A DNA stretch of 29,035 nucleotides from Branchiostoma floridae (taxonomy: Eukaryota; Chordata; Leptocardii; Amphioxiformes; Branchiostomatidae): positions 573,644 to 602,678 of the forward strand of contig NC_049985.1 of the NCBI RefSeq assembly GCF_000003815.2, given 5' to 3'. Of the stretch, positions 1-12,500 are shown one piece after another. Position numbers and translations under genes: made by a program. The notes beneath the pieces were generated by a model, which saw only the letters and a list, made by a program, of their open reading frames with translations, did not search any database and was not told the origin of the DNA. The stretch's first letter is position 1; every line of letters begins with the position of its first letter.

Positions 1-365
1 ATATTTTAATACAGAACGTATATATTTCGTTAATATGTCTTATAAAGCTTTTAACAGTGGATGGTGATCTTGCAGAGGGACTCAACAGAAGAGGAAAGTC
101 TTCTGGTTCAGCAAATTTATCTGCAGACTTTCCCGAGTTAAAGAAATGCAATGACATGTAATTTGGCCTGGCAGCGGTTGCATTATACAGCTAAACTATT
201 CCTTGATCTCTGGCACTCATGGCAACCATGTCCTGCCCTCGCTTCAGGTGCTTTCATCAGTCTTGTCCGATGTTGAATTGGTACCTGTTTAACTTTCACT
301 TTCACCCCCCCCCCCCAGGTGCCGTCCCTGAGATCACTTTCATTTCACTTTTGCTGTTCTTCCAG
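1..365. other. Upstream flank or intron of gene 1; no exon identified
   Basis: This 365-base stretch should contain or precede the missing N-terminal exon, but I found none with a matching phase. A short duplicate of the first exon's acceptor edge (ccaggtgccgtccctg) is at 315-330, behind a C-run, and again at the real acceptor 362-377. Confidence 0.4.
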
Positions 366-486
366 GTGCCGTCCCTGGAAGGGTTCGCGGCCAAGTCCAA
401 GGTGGAGAACCAGATCACCAAGATGAAGCTGCTCGCTTTCTTCGGCAACCTGCGCAAGTCACATGCGCACGGGGTCGGTGGTGTCG
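366..486 (+). CDS. Gene 1 exon: start of cAOS domain with distal heme His (residues 1-40)
   Basis: The acceptor is the AG at 364-365 and the donor gtacgt starts at 487; the exon ends in phase 1. It encodes the RKSHAHGVGGVG motif, matching RATHTVGTGGIG of coral cAOS. The distal catalytic His is at 462-464. The residue before it is Ser; coral cAOS has Thr66 there and true catalases have Val. No in-frame initiator with a plausible 5' exon was found upstream in the window. Confidence 0.88.
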
Positions 487-3400
487 GTACGTGCTTTTTT
501 TAAAGTCATTTACAGCTGCAGTAGTTCACCTTTATCCGCGGGGTAACCAATATCCGTTGATTTTGAAAACAGGATAATAAGTCAAAACAATAGTTTCACG
601 GTTACAACAGCTTTGTTCCTCATGTTGGGTACCTACTGGACACACTTCAAGATAAATATGAAAAAAAACAGTGGCCAGGTGCAATCGACCTTGGAGTATT
701 AGAAGCAAATCTATACTATCAACACCTCCGAACCTTTCCTTACCAGTTTTTGAGTAAATACATTTTTTAACTCTCGTGGTGGTTGAGAAGCTAGCCTTTA
801 AGTTATGGCAATCAAGCACTCGTGCATGAGTCGGGATACGTCTAAAACTGGCTATTGTTCTCATGACCCAGATCGATCAGAGTGATTCGGGTTTGCCGAG
901 CACCATCGAGTTCTTTAAACCGGACGGGCTTTCCCGGTCCAATTGTGTTAGTAGTACTATCAACTTAGGAATTCTGTATAAACGACCTAGCAAAATCATC
1001 GGGTAGATTACAGCACAATCTTTGCCCATGTAGGTACAGCCCAGATCGTGTCTGACCCGGCTTTTCCTGAGCACGAGTTCTTCAAACCCGGTCGCGCCTT
1101 CCCGGTCCGCATCTACCACTCCAACGCTATCATGGCTGACGATGCCAGCGCCGACCGCAGGGGGGCGTTCCTCAAGTTCTCCGACGAGGTTAGTACAGCC
1201 ACGTCATTGGTAGAGCTTTCCAGCCGGTTCAGACGAGTTCAAATGTTGAAACTGAAAGTTCAATTTTGACTTCTAGTTTCTCTAGGTATTGTATTTGAAT
1301 GTGTGTTAAGCTTGCGTCAATGTTTTGTTATTTCCTCCGATTTTTTTAATAATTTAGATATTTCGTAATACGTAAAAGTATGACTTAGAAGACGACAACA
1401 TACACGAAAGTAAGACAATTTGTTTTTTATCTCTTAAATTCGTTGAGTATTTTTCAAACCCCGCAGTGACGCCAGCTTGACGCAAGTGCAGTGATAGTGC
1501 ACCTTTAGGGAGTTGGACTATGTATTCGGAGATGTAATCTTGAGTTTTCCCTTTGAAAGTTTCTACTACGGATACTTACCAAGCGTTTTCAATATACTAG
1601 CACTTAGAATGACTATTTTGTTTGTGACTACTTGTTTATGAAAAACTAAAAAATTATTTTAGGATATAAATTTTTGAAAGCTTTCTTCTGACGGATACTG
1701 ATAAGTTCACCTAACCCCAAAAACATCAATCCAACCCAATATAACACAGCATAACATCATCGTACTGTGTACTCATCAGGTGATTTTAATGTTTCACCTT
1801 AACTTTCACCTCTACACGATGAACTTGATTGGAACATCAGGAGGGTTTTGGTGACGGACGTTGCCCCACCCCACAACATTGAAACACTGTGCAGTACGTG
1901 CTACACAGACACGTTGTCAGTACAAATTCTTTAAGATACTGCAATTTCTTTAAAGGCTAGCTGTTGGCTGCGTTGCTTTCATATCTTTTATTGTTTCTTC
2001 GACCTGCTTGAAAGCTTATCTGGTTATTTTCGTTTGCTCGTTCTTTGGATTCGGTATTGAATGCTCTGTCGTAGTTGAAGCAATTCTGTCGTTATTTTTT
2101 CTGTAAATCTCATACATCTATCGGGCACACGCTTAAGGTTTTGCACCTAATTAAGTGGTGATACATAATGCAACGGTTTGCACGCACCTTTCAATAAACG
2201 CACTGCAGAAGCAATCCACAGGCGAACAGTCCTACATACATGCTATCCCAAACAATTCTGTACCAGTGCTTACCGTGGTGCGTTGCTTTCCCTTCCGGTG
2301 ATGCAGACTTACCGGTGCTCAAACAAGGCAATGAAAGCAAAGGGCTTCTCGGCAAGTATTGCTTCTATTTCTACTACTATGTCTACAAGAGTTAAGGGAC
2401 CTGCATCTTTGTTAAAAGCACTTTTTAATGAGGAAGAATTGAGGTACTTGTGTCTTTATTAAGGTTTCGGGTTTTGCTGATATGCTAACGGCGGTTAAGA
2501 CTGTGTATTTTGCGAAACAGCTTGCAAATAAATGTACAAATGAAGAAGCAAACGAATTTCAGTGAATATGACAGGAATGTCCATAGCAGATGACCATTTT
2601 GACCGCAGATCTACAAAGAATAGTTTGTTTTCTTTGGAGGAGATAACACCCTACTTAACCCCAAGAAGTACTTTAAAACCTCCTGTGGTGTTTATGGTGT
2701 GGCATACAGCTTTAAAATACCATCATTGTTTAACTAATTACTTTTGTTGATAACAATACATCGTTCCTGTGTATAAGTAGACATCTTTTATCCATTATAC
2801 ATGTGGCTAACTCATCATTGGCGAGGAAATCATTTCTGACACCAAAACTGTGGATGAAACAAAAGTGCAAATCAAGACTGGCCTGATTCTTAACGAGAAA
2901 TATTTGTCAGATGATATGTGACACTTTAAGAAACTATATTGTTTACCCTGAAGTTCGATTTTGGTCATTGATATCTGTGAGCATTTTGCATTGATCCAAC
3001 AGATGTGGATATGCCCTATGTTTGACAAACAACGTTTCGGTTGGGGTTATTTTGTTCTTTTCTTTATTTGGCATTTATCTATATGTGTATTTATTTATTT
3101 ATTTGTTTATTGCAAAAACGACAGGCAAACAATGGTAAAACAGTAGAGTAGTCTAGTCTAAGGTCTGACTCTAAAACGTTACTTCTTTTTCTGAGACAAT
3201 TGAAGACGAAATATGCTACTCAACAATACTACCAGTACTAGTCACTAATGTCATGTCGTGTTCCTTGCTGCTCCCCAGGACGTGGAGAGCCCGCTGGACA
3301 TGGAGCTGGTGACGGGTTCCGTGGACACGTGCTGGGACATCCCCACTCTGACGGGCTTCATGAAGGCTCAGCGCACCAACCCCGCACTCAAGGACTTCTG

Positions 3401-6400
3401 CTTCGAGCACCCCATCATGTGAGTTGTTAGTGTATCTGTGTATCTCTGTGTGTGTGGGGGGGGGGGTGTTTCTGTGTACACGTGCTGGGACATCCCGACT
3501 CTCACGGGCTTCATGAAGGCTCAGCGCACCAATCCCGCACTCAAGGACTTCTGCTTCGAACATCCCATCATGTGAGTGTGTGTGTGTGCGTATGTGTGTG
3601 TATGTGTGTGTGTGTTTGTGTGTGTGTGTGGGGGGGGGGGGTTTCCGTGGACACGTGCTGGGATCCTATCATGTGAGTTCTTAGTGTGTGTGTGTGCGTG
3701 TGTGTGTGTGTGTGTGTGTCTGTGTGTGTGTGTGTGTGTGTGCATGTGTTTTTAGGAGGGGGACATCCCAACTCTGACGCGATTCATGAAGGCGCAGCGC
3801 ACCAACCCCGCACTCAAGGACTTCTGCTTCGAACACCCCATCATGTAAACCGCCATCTTGTTTCTGTTTGTGTGTGTGTTTGCTTGTCTGTTTTTGTTTG
3901 TGTGGGGGCGGGGGGGGGGGGGGGCATCCCGACGTGTGTCACGTTTTCCCTCTAACGGCTTTTCATGTTACTGCAGCAGGACGTTTTCATATCTTATTTT
4001 CTTCCTCAGCTACTACGGACTGGCAGACTCCCTCTAACGAATTGTCATGTTACTGCAGCAGGGTATCCGGTTTTCATATCTCTTTCTGTTACTCATACAG
4101 ATACTACAGGCTGGTTGACTCCCTTCTCCAGTTTTGATATCTCGTGTGCTGGACTAGCTCACGATTTTCGAGTGGTACCTTTTGTAACCTGGAAGAAGTG
4201 ACATAAGTTTGAGTCCTCTAGCACTTTTCTATGGAACCACAGAGGGCATTTCAGTTGCAGACTGTGAATGACTTTCTCTTCCCCAGCTACTACGGACTGG
4301 TAGACTCGCTCCACCGAGCTCCCGACTCCTACACAGACTTGCGGTACTATGGGCACCACGTGTTCCCTCCAGAGACTTTGTTACTGCAGCATGACCTCCG
4401 GTTTTCATATCTCTTTCTGTTCCCCAGTTACTACGGACTGGTAGACTCCCTTCGACGAGCTCCCGACTCCTACACGGACCTGCGCTACTACGGTCACTAC
4501 GTATTCCTTCTAGCGACTTGTCATGTTACTGCAGTAGGACCTATGGTTTTGATATTTATTTTGAGTTTATTTTGATCCACAACATATCTTATTCTCTTTC
4601 ACAGCTACAACAGTCTGGTTGACTCCCTCCTCCAGTTCTGATACCTCGTGTGCTGGACTAGCTTTGGTCACGATTTTCCAGTCTTAGATAGCTTTTGTGA
4701 TCGGAAAGAAGTGACATAAGTTGGGGTCCTGTAGCATCTTTTTATGGAACTGTATTTCAGTTGCAGGCTGTCAGAAACACGACAAGAAGGAATGAATGAT
4801 TTCTTTTCCGTCCCCAACTACTACGGACTGGTAGACTCCCTCCGCCGCGCTCCGGACTCCTACACGGACCTGTGCTAAGTACTACGAGCACCAAGTCTGC
4901 TCTCTAGCGGCTTGTCATGTTACTGCAGCAGGGCCTCCGGTTTTCATATCTCATTCTCTTCCACAGTTACTACGGGCTGGTAGACTCCCTCCGCCGCGCT
5001 CCGGAGTCCTACACGGACCTGAGGTACTATGGACATCACGTGTTCCGGTTCCGAGCGAAGGACGACAAGGAGCGGTTCGTCAAGTTCCGCCTGGTGCCTG
5101 CAGACGGACATCCCGAGTCAGGGCTGCTGGACTTCGACGACCAGAGGATCGTCTGGTAAGTCACTTTCACTTTCACACTTTCACTTTTACGCATTCACTT
5201 TCACTCAAACGTCTTCAACTTCTGTCAAGTTCCGCCTGGTGCCTGCAGACGGTCATCCCGAGTCAGGGCTGCTGGACTTCGACGACCAGAGGATCGTCTG
5301 GTAAGTCACTTTCACCATCACACTTTCACTTTTACACATTTACTTTCACTCGAACGTCTTCAACTTCTGTCAAGTTCCGCCTGGTGCCTGCAGACGGACA
5401 TCCCGAGTCCGGGCTGCTGGACTTCGACGACCGGAGAATCGTCTGGTGAGAACTTTCACTATTACACTTTCACTTTTACACATTTACTTTCACTCAAACG
5501 TCTTCAACTTCCGTCAAGTTCCGGCTGGTGCCTGCAGATGGTCATCCCGAGTCAGGGCTGCTGGACTTCGACGACCAGAAAATCGTCTGGTGAGAACTTT
5601 CACTATCACACTTTCACTTTTACACATTTACTTTCACTCGCACATCGTCACCTTCTGTCAAGTTACGCCTGGTATCGGGAGAAGGACATGCTGTGTTGGA
5701 GCTCCTGGACTTGTATGGTGAGAACTTTCATTCTCACACCTTGACTTTTTACAATTTCACACATACGTATTCTACGTTCCTCAAGTTCCTGCAGACAGGC
5801 ACCCCAAGTCTACAAGACCTTCGACGATCAGCGGATGGTCTGGCGGGGCCTTTTATGCTTTCTTATTTGTTTTACACTAACCTTTGTTTGAACCTTTGTT
5901 TATTCCTATCACGAAAGCTCAAATCGGCCTGCAGACCGCTTTTCATTGAGGTAATAAGGGAAGAGGCAAAGGCCTTTGCTATTTCTTATTTCATACATAA
6001 AAACAAGAACGGTTTTATCCCCCCAGGCGGCGGGAGCGGCTGCCTGACGAGTTCCGACCGCAGACGTACCTCCGGACGGAGTTCGCGGAGCGGCTCAAGA
6101 AGAAACCCATCAACTACACACTTCAGGTTAGCTCAATCTGATTCACTTCTATATCATTATTATAAATACACTAACGCCAACATTTAGCACGTTGTGCATC
6201 TACGATGTTCATGTGCATCGTGGGACGTCGAAGTTTTTTGATGTAGTTATTTCGTCTGGTTCAGCTACTAGTAGCTATCTTTTACCTCAAAGTAACAAGG
6301 AAAGAATAAGATGGAATAACTAGATTCTGTCGTTTCAAACAACTGTAGCTACACGAGTGGAAGAGAAAAGCCCTTACGGGATTTTCAATCTGTCATTGAC

Positions 6401-9400
6401 AGAACATGCTTCCTTTACGATAAAATAGAAAAGGGAAAAGAGAAAATCAGTCTTCTCTGTCTCTTCCAACAGCTGCAGCTGCACGTTTGAGAGGAGAATG
6501 ACCCGTACGAGATATTCAACTTACCCCTTTCTAGATGTGTACATGTTTGTATGGGCCTTTGAGCCTGAAGTTAACAATACATAGATAAGAGAGTGTGACA
6601 ATTTTCAATCTCTCGAAACAGCTACAGCTTCACGAGTGGGAGGAGAATGATCCGTACGAGATTTTCAACCCTGTCCGAGTCTGGGACCCCGACACGCACC
6701 CCTGGATAGACCTCGCGCATGTGCAGATCACCACTCTGCTGCCGCAGGACATCACCGAGAGGATGATCTTCAACCTCGGAACACAGGTAATATAAAGAAA
6801 TAAACAAGCAACCAAACTTTCAAACAAATAAACATAAGCATCACCGAGAGGGGGATATTTAACCTCGGGACTCAGGTAACGGAAATAGATCGATAAACAA
6901 GCAAACAAATAAAAATAAAAAACACAAACATCACAGAGAGGATGATCTTCAACCTCGGAACACAGGTAATATAAAGAAATAAACAAGCAACCAAACTTTC
7001 AAACAAATAAACATAAGCATCACCGAGAGGGGGATATTTAACCTCGGGACTCAGGTAACGGAAATAGATCGATAAACAAGCAAACAAATAAAAATAAAAA
7101 ACACAAACATCACCGAGAGGATAATCTTCAACCTCGGAACACAGGTAATGTAAACAAATAAACAAACCAACAAACACAAAAATCACAAAGAGGATGACCT
7201 CCAATCTTGGGACTCGGGTAATGGAAACAAACAAACAAACAAACAAGCAAACGAATAAACGCTATTTGTGACATCGTGTGGCGCAATCAGTTNNNNNNNN
7301 NNNNNNNNNNNNNNNNNNNNNNNNNNNNNNNNNNNNNNNNNNNNNNNNNNNNNNNNNNNNNNNNNNNNNNNNNNNNNNNNNNNNNNNNNNNNNNNNNNNN
7401 NNNNNNNNNNNNNNNNNNNNNNNNNCGTCCATCGGATATGATATATTAAATGGGGGCCCAGTGTTTGAGGATCGAGCACGTTAGAGACCCCACCTCACTT
7501 ATCGAAAAGAGCAGGCGTCCTTCCCTTATCTCCCGCCCTTTAACATCTCCTAAGTACATTTTACATCCTCCTTTCCTCCAGCCGGAGTCGCTGGGCCTGG
7601 TGGAGCCCAAGTCCATCTACGACCACAGCAGCGTGCCGTATCTGAAGGCCAAGGTCAACCCGTTCATGAGCAAACTGCAGCCGATCAACCCGCCAAACCC
7701 GGAACCTCCGCTTAAACTAGAGAGGCACAAGTATACGCTGGAGATACACACGGGCAGGACTAAAGGGTGAGTACGGAACAGAAAGTCTACACACATTTAA
7801 ATCTTACACTAACGGAATGCTTACAAATGTCTACTAACGCTAGCACTAGCTCTAACTCTAACCCGGAACCTCCGCTCAAGCTGGACAGGCACAAGTACAC
7901 GCTGGAGATACACACAGGCAGGACTAAAGGGTGAGTACAGAACGAAATGTTAGTGTTAGATAAAACTAACTCTAACCCACACTAACTCTAACACTAACTC
8001 TAACCCACACTGACTCTAACACTAACTCTAACACACACTAACTCTAACCCGGAACCGCCTCTCAAGCTGGAGAGGCACAAGTACACGCTGGAGATACACA
8101 CAGGCAGGACTAAAGGGTGAGTACAGAACGAAATGTTAGTGTTAGATAAAACTAACTCTAACCCACACTAACTCTTACACTAACTCTAACCCACACCGAT
8201 TCTAACACTAACTCTAACCCAACCCGGAACCGCCTCTCAAACTGGAGCGGCACAAGTACACCCTGGAGATACACACGGGAAGGACGAAGGGGTGAGTACA
8301 GAACGGAAAAGCGTCTAACACTAACTCTAACCCTACGTCGATGTAGGTTGGACATCCAGGTAATAAGATACGCCAAAAAGTTGTTACTCAAGCAAGTAGA
8401 TATGATTTTGGAATAACTCTAACACTTTTGTGGGAGGAGAAGGTCGGGCTTCAATTTCCTATACCGTGCCCTAGACACAGTGAAGAACAATCCAGTGCCC
8501 CAACAAGTTCAAAATTGCTATGACATTTGTTCCCTTGCAGTTCCGGTACTGACTCTACCATCACAGTGATCCTGATCGGCGCATGGGCGCGCACTCCGCC
8601 CATCAAACTGGACCGGATAAAAGTTTATACTAACCTGTCCCCTTGTTCCCGTGCAGTTCCGGTACTGACTCCACCATCACCGTTATCCTGATCGGGGCCT
8701 GGGCGCGCACTCCACCCATCAAACTGGACCAGGCCTTCATGAACAACTTCGAGGCCGGACATGTGGACATTCTGGACATCGAAGCGGTGGATGTCGGAGA
8801 GGTCCAGGCCATGACGCTGTCCACGGATTCCTTCGGCGTGAAGAGCGACTGGTACGTGGACAGCATCTTCGTGGTGGACCGGCAGCGGGGCAGGCGGCAG
8901 GAGTTCCCGGTCTACAGGTGGATCACGGACCGCACGGACTCCATCACGCTTCGGTCCGGGAGAGGTGCGTCTGTCTGTTTACCTGTCTGTGTTTCGATCT
9001 GTCTGTCAGTTTTTCTGTCTGTCTGCCTGTCTGTCTGTCTTTACGGCGGCAGGAGTTCCCGGTCTACCGCTGGATCACGGACCGCACGGACAGCATCACA
9101 CTACGGTCTGGGAGAGGTACGGTCGTCTGTCTGTCTGTCTGTCTGTCTGTGTGTCTATCTGTCTGTCTGCCTTTCTGTCTGTCTGTCTGTCTGTCTAATG
9201 GTGATGTTGATGATAATGATAACATGTGTACCGGTAGCCCCCTGACCCTGCCGTCCTGAGAGGCCCGAGAGAACTGGAATTTGAGGATGATGATGATGAT
9301 GATGATGGTGGTGGTGATGATGTTAGTGATGGTGATAACGTTGATGATTGTACCCGCAGCATCCCTGATGGCGCACGACTCTCCGGTTCTGAGGGGCCTG

Positions 9401-9460
9401 AAAGAGCTGGAGAAGCGGAAGGAGTGGTACCAGTGGTGATTATAATGATGATGATGATGT

Positions 9461-9501
<41 letters not shown>

Positions 9502-12500
9502 CTGATGATGATAATGATAGTGAGGATGATAACGATGATGATTGTACCCACAGCATCCCTGATGGCGCACGACTCTCCGGTTCTGAGGGGCCTGAGGGAA
9601 CTGGAGCTGGAGAAGCGGAGGGAGCGGTACCAGTGGGCGCACGACCAGAAGGGATTCCCGGCGCACCTGGCTGCCAAGACGCTCAACGACCTGCCGAGGG
9701 ACAACAAAGTGGCACAGTCTCTCAAAGCGCGGGACCTGAGGTGCCAGTCATGTTGTTTGGTGATTGGAAACAAGGTGGTGGAAGTGATTACACACATTCA
9801 TGTGGCCCAGGGTTATTGAAATGGAGATTAGCGCCGCTCTATGCACCATCTAGTGCGAGAATGACTTAAACTTAATCCTTCTCTTAATAACATCTTCAAG
9901 GAACGCGAGCAAGAACGGGATTCCCCTGCGCGTGAAGTTCAACTCTGCGTTCCGGCGCTGGGAGAAGTTCGACGACTGTGAGAACCTGTGTAAGGTGGCG
10001 CTGGGGGAGGAGAACGTGCGAGAGTTCGCTACAGACATCTGGAGAACGGACTTCGAGTTCGGCAGGCAGATACTCAACGAGGTAAGTCTGTGTAGTAATG
10101 TGGTGTATGTTCAGTGTCGGCTGTGAGAACCTGATAACGGACTACGAGTTCGGCAGGCAGATCCTCAACGAGGTAAGTCTGTGTAGTAGTAAAAAAAAAG
10201 TCTGTGTAGTAGTGTGGTGTATGTTCAGTGTCGGCTGTGAGAACCTGATAACGGACTACGAGTTCGGCAGGCAGATACTCAACGAGGTATGGCTGTGTAG
10301 TAGTGTGGTGTATGTTCAGTGTCGGCTGTGAGAACCTGATAACGGACTACGAGTTCGGCAGGCAGATACTCAACGAGGTATGGCTGTGTAGTAGTGTGGT
10401 GTATGTTCAGTGTCGGCTGTGAGAACCTGATAACCGACTACGAGTTAGGCAGGCAGATACTCAATGAGGTATGGCTGTGTAGTAATGTGGTGAATGTTCA
10501 GTATCGACTGTGAGAACCTGTGTAAGGTAGCGCTCGGGGAGGAGAACGTGCGGGAGTTCGCCACAGAGAACGGACTACGCGTTCGGCAGGCAGATACTCA
10601 ACGAGGTATATATAGCATTGTGTGGTACTAGGATATCAATCGAAAGTTTCGCTATGTTTACTCCAGAATGTGTAAGGATCGTGCGACCGGTACTCTCTCC
10701 TTACACATTCTCGAAGTCATTAAAATATCACCAGTCAAACATTGGTTATGGATAACGAGTTCGACAGGAAGATTCTCAATGAGGCATGGCTAATAGACAG
10801 ACGGTCACCAAAACGTCGACTGCTGTGACTTTCTTGTTGTGAATAAAGGACTATCTTATTCAGACATTGGCCACCTTAGTCGCGCCCCGAAGAAGGCGTA
10901 CATTCGGGGAGCAACTAAAGGCACGACAAAGCTTGCACCAGGCTAATCATTTACGGACTCCACCCCTCTTCCCTCCCTAGTGCCACCCCAATACCATCAC
11001 CCTGTTATTTACCAACTGAAGTCACATTTGTTGTCTAACGTTGTCATCTAACGCTATCGTAGAATTTTAGGCGAGACCACCAGAAGTATCTATGGGAAAC
11101 TTTTCCGTCACAAGACAACTGGATTTTGTCCGACATACCCACGACTGTCCTAAGAGTTTCCTAAATGTGCTGCAATAAGCCTAACGAAACCTACAAATTC
11201 ACCCCTCTTCCCTCCCAGTGCCACCCCAGCACCATCACCCGCTGCCGCATGATCCCGCCCAACTTCCCGGTGCAGGACGACACGCTGAGGCCGCAGCTGG
11301 AGCGCGGCATGAACCTCAAGCAGGAGGCGACAGTAAGTATAATAGTGTTTAAATAGATTCACGTTAGCGTTAAATGTTTTATTGGGAAGTGGTTATAACG
11401 TAGTATCAGCAACATGAACCTCAAGGCAGAAGGCAACCGTACGTACCACGGTTTCAATGGGTTTACCTCACTATTGAATGTTTTATTGGGAGTAGTTATA
11501 ACGAATAAAAACGGATTGCAACATCGATAGCGAAGTAGGAGTACGTATCATATTTTAGGATTCTTGGAAGTGGTGATAACGGATAATGCAGCGTCAGTCT
11601 CATCGATAGACTAGTGCAGCATGAAGCAATATGCAGGTAACCGTGCGTGTGATAGTCTTGGTAGATGTATGTAACTGGTTTCTCTTCCAGTCTGGGCGAC
11701 TCTACATGATGAGCCGCGGTCTGTCCCTGCTCATTCTCTTATTCATTTATCTAGTCATTTATTCATTCATTCATTCACGGCTCCCACCCCACGGCTCCCA
11801 TGGCCGTCTTTCATTCCCTCACTCGTTCATTTATTCACTCCCTCATTCATTCACTATAGCTACTTCCTCCCCCAGTCCGGCCGACTCTACATGATGGACT
11901 GCAGCCTGCTGGACGGCCTGACTCTGCGCTATCCCGAGCACCAAGACGAAGAGAACGAGTTCCACCCGACTGCCCCCATGGCGCTGTTCTACTGCACAAA
12001 TTCATTCATTCTTTCATTTATTCATTCATAATTTTCTCCCCTGTCCGGCCGACTCTACATGATAGACTGTAGCCTGCTGGATGGCCTGTCCCTGCGCAAA
12101 CCTGAACACCAAGACGAGGAGAACGAGTTCCACCCCACGGCCTTCATAGCCGTCTCTTATTCATTCACTCATTCATTTATTCACTCATTCATTCACTACT
12201 TCCTCCCCCAGTCCGGCCGACTCTACATGATGGACTGTAGCCTGCTGGACGGCCTGTCCCTGCGCAAACCCGAGCACCAAGACGACGATAACGAGTTCCA
12301 CCCCACGGCCCCCATGGCGCTGTTCTACTGCACAAATTCATTCATTCTTTCATTTATTCATTCATAATTTTCTCCCCAGTCTGGCCGACTCTACATGATG
12401 GACTGTAGCCTGTTGGACGGCATGTCCCTTCGCAAGCCGGAGCACCAGGACGAGGAGAACGAGTTCCACCCCACGGCCCCCATGGCCCTCGCTCACTTAC

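Noticed and set aside
76-157. Possible upstream exon after cttgcag with gtaatt donor
   Set aside because: In the phase required by the next exon it contains a stop codon.
219-365. In-frame ATG at 219 as start of gene 1
   Set aside because: The run crosses a poly-C tract and two acceptor sites and has no similarity to the AOS N-terminus; a spliced upstream exon is more likely.
3452-3955. Cys/Val- and His/Thr-rich frames
   Set aside because: They are translations of (TG)n microsatellites on both strands.
4231-4575. Frames reading two copies of YYGLVDSL as a separate gene
   Set aside because: They are acceptor-side exon copies joined through intron; they end in intronic sequence.
7278-7484. 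Open frames spanning the Ns
   Set aside because: They are artefacts of the assembly gap.
9064-9797. Long minus-strand frames rich in His or Ile/Ser
   Set aside because: They are antisense to GAT and CTGT microsatellites and the LOX exon.
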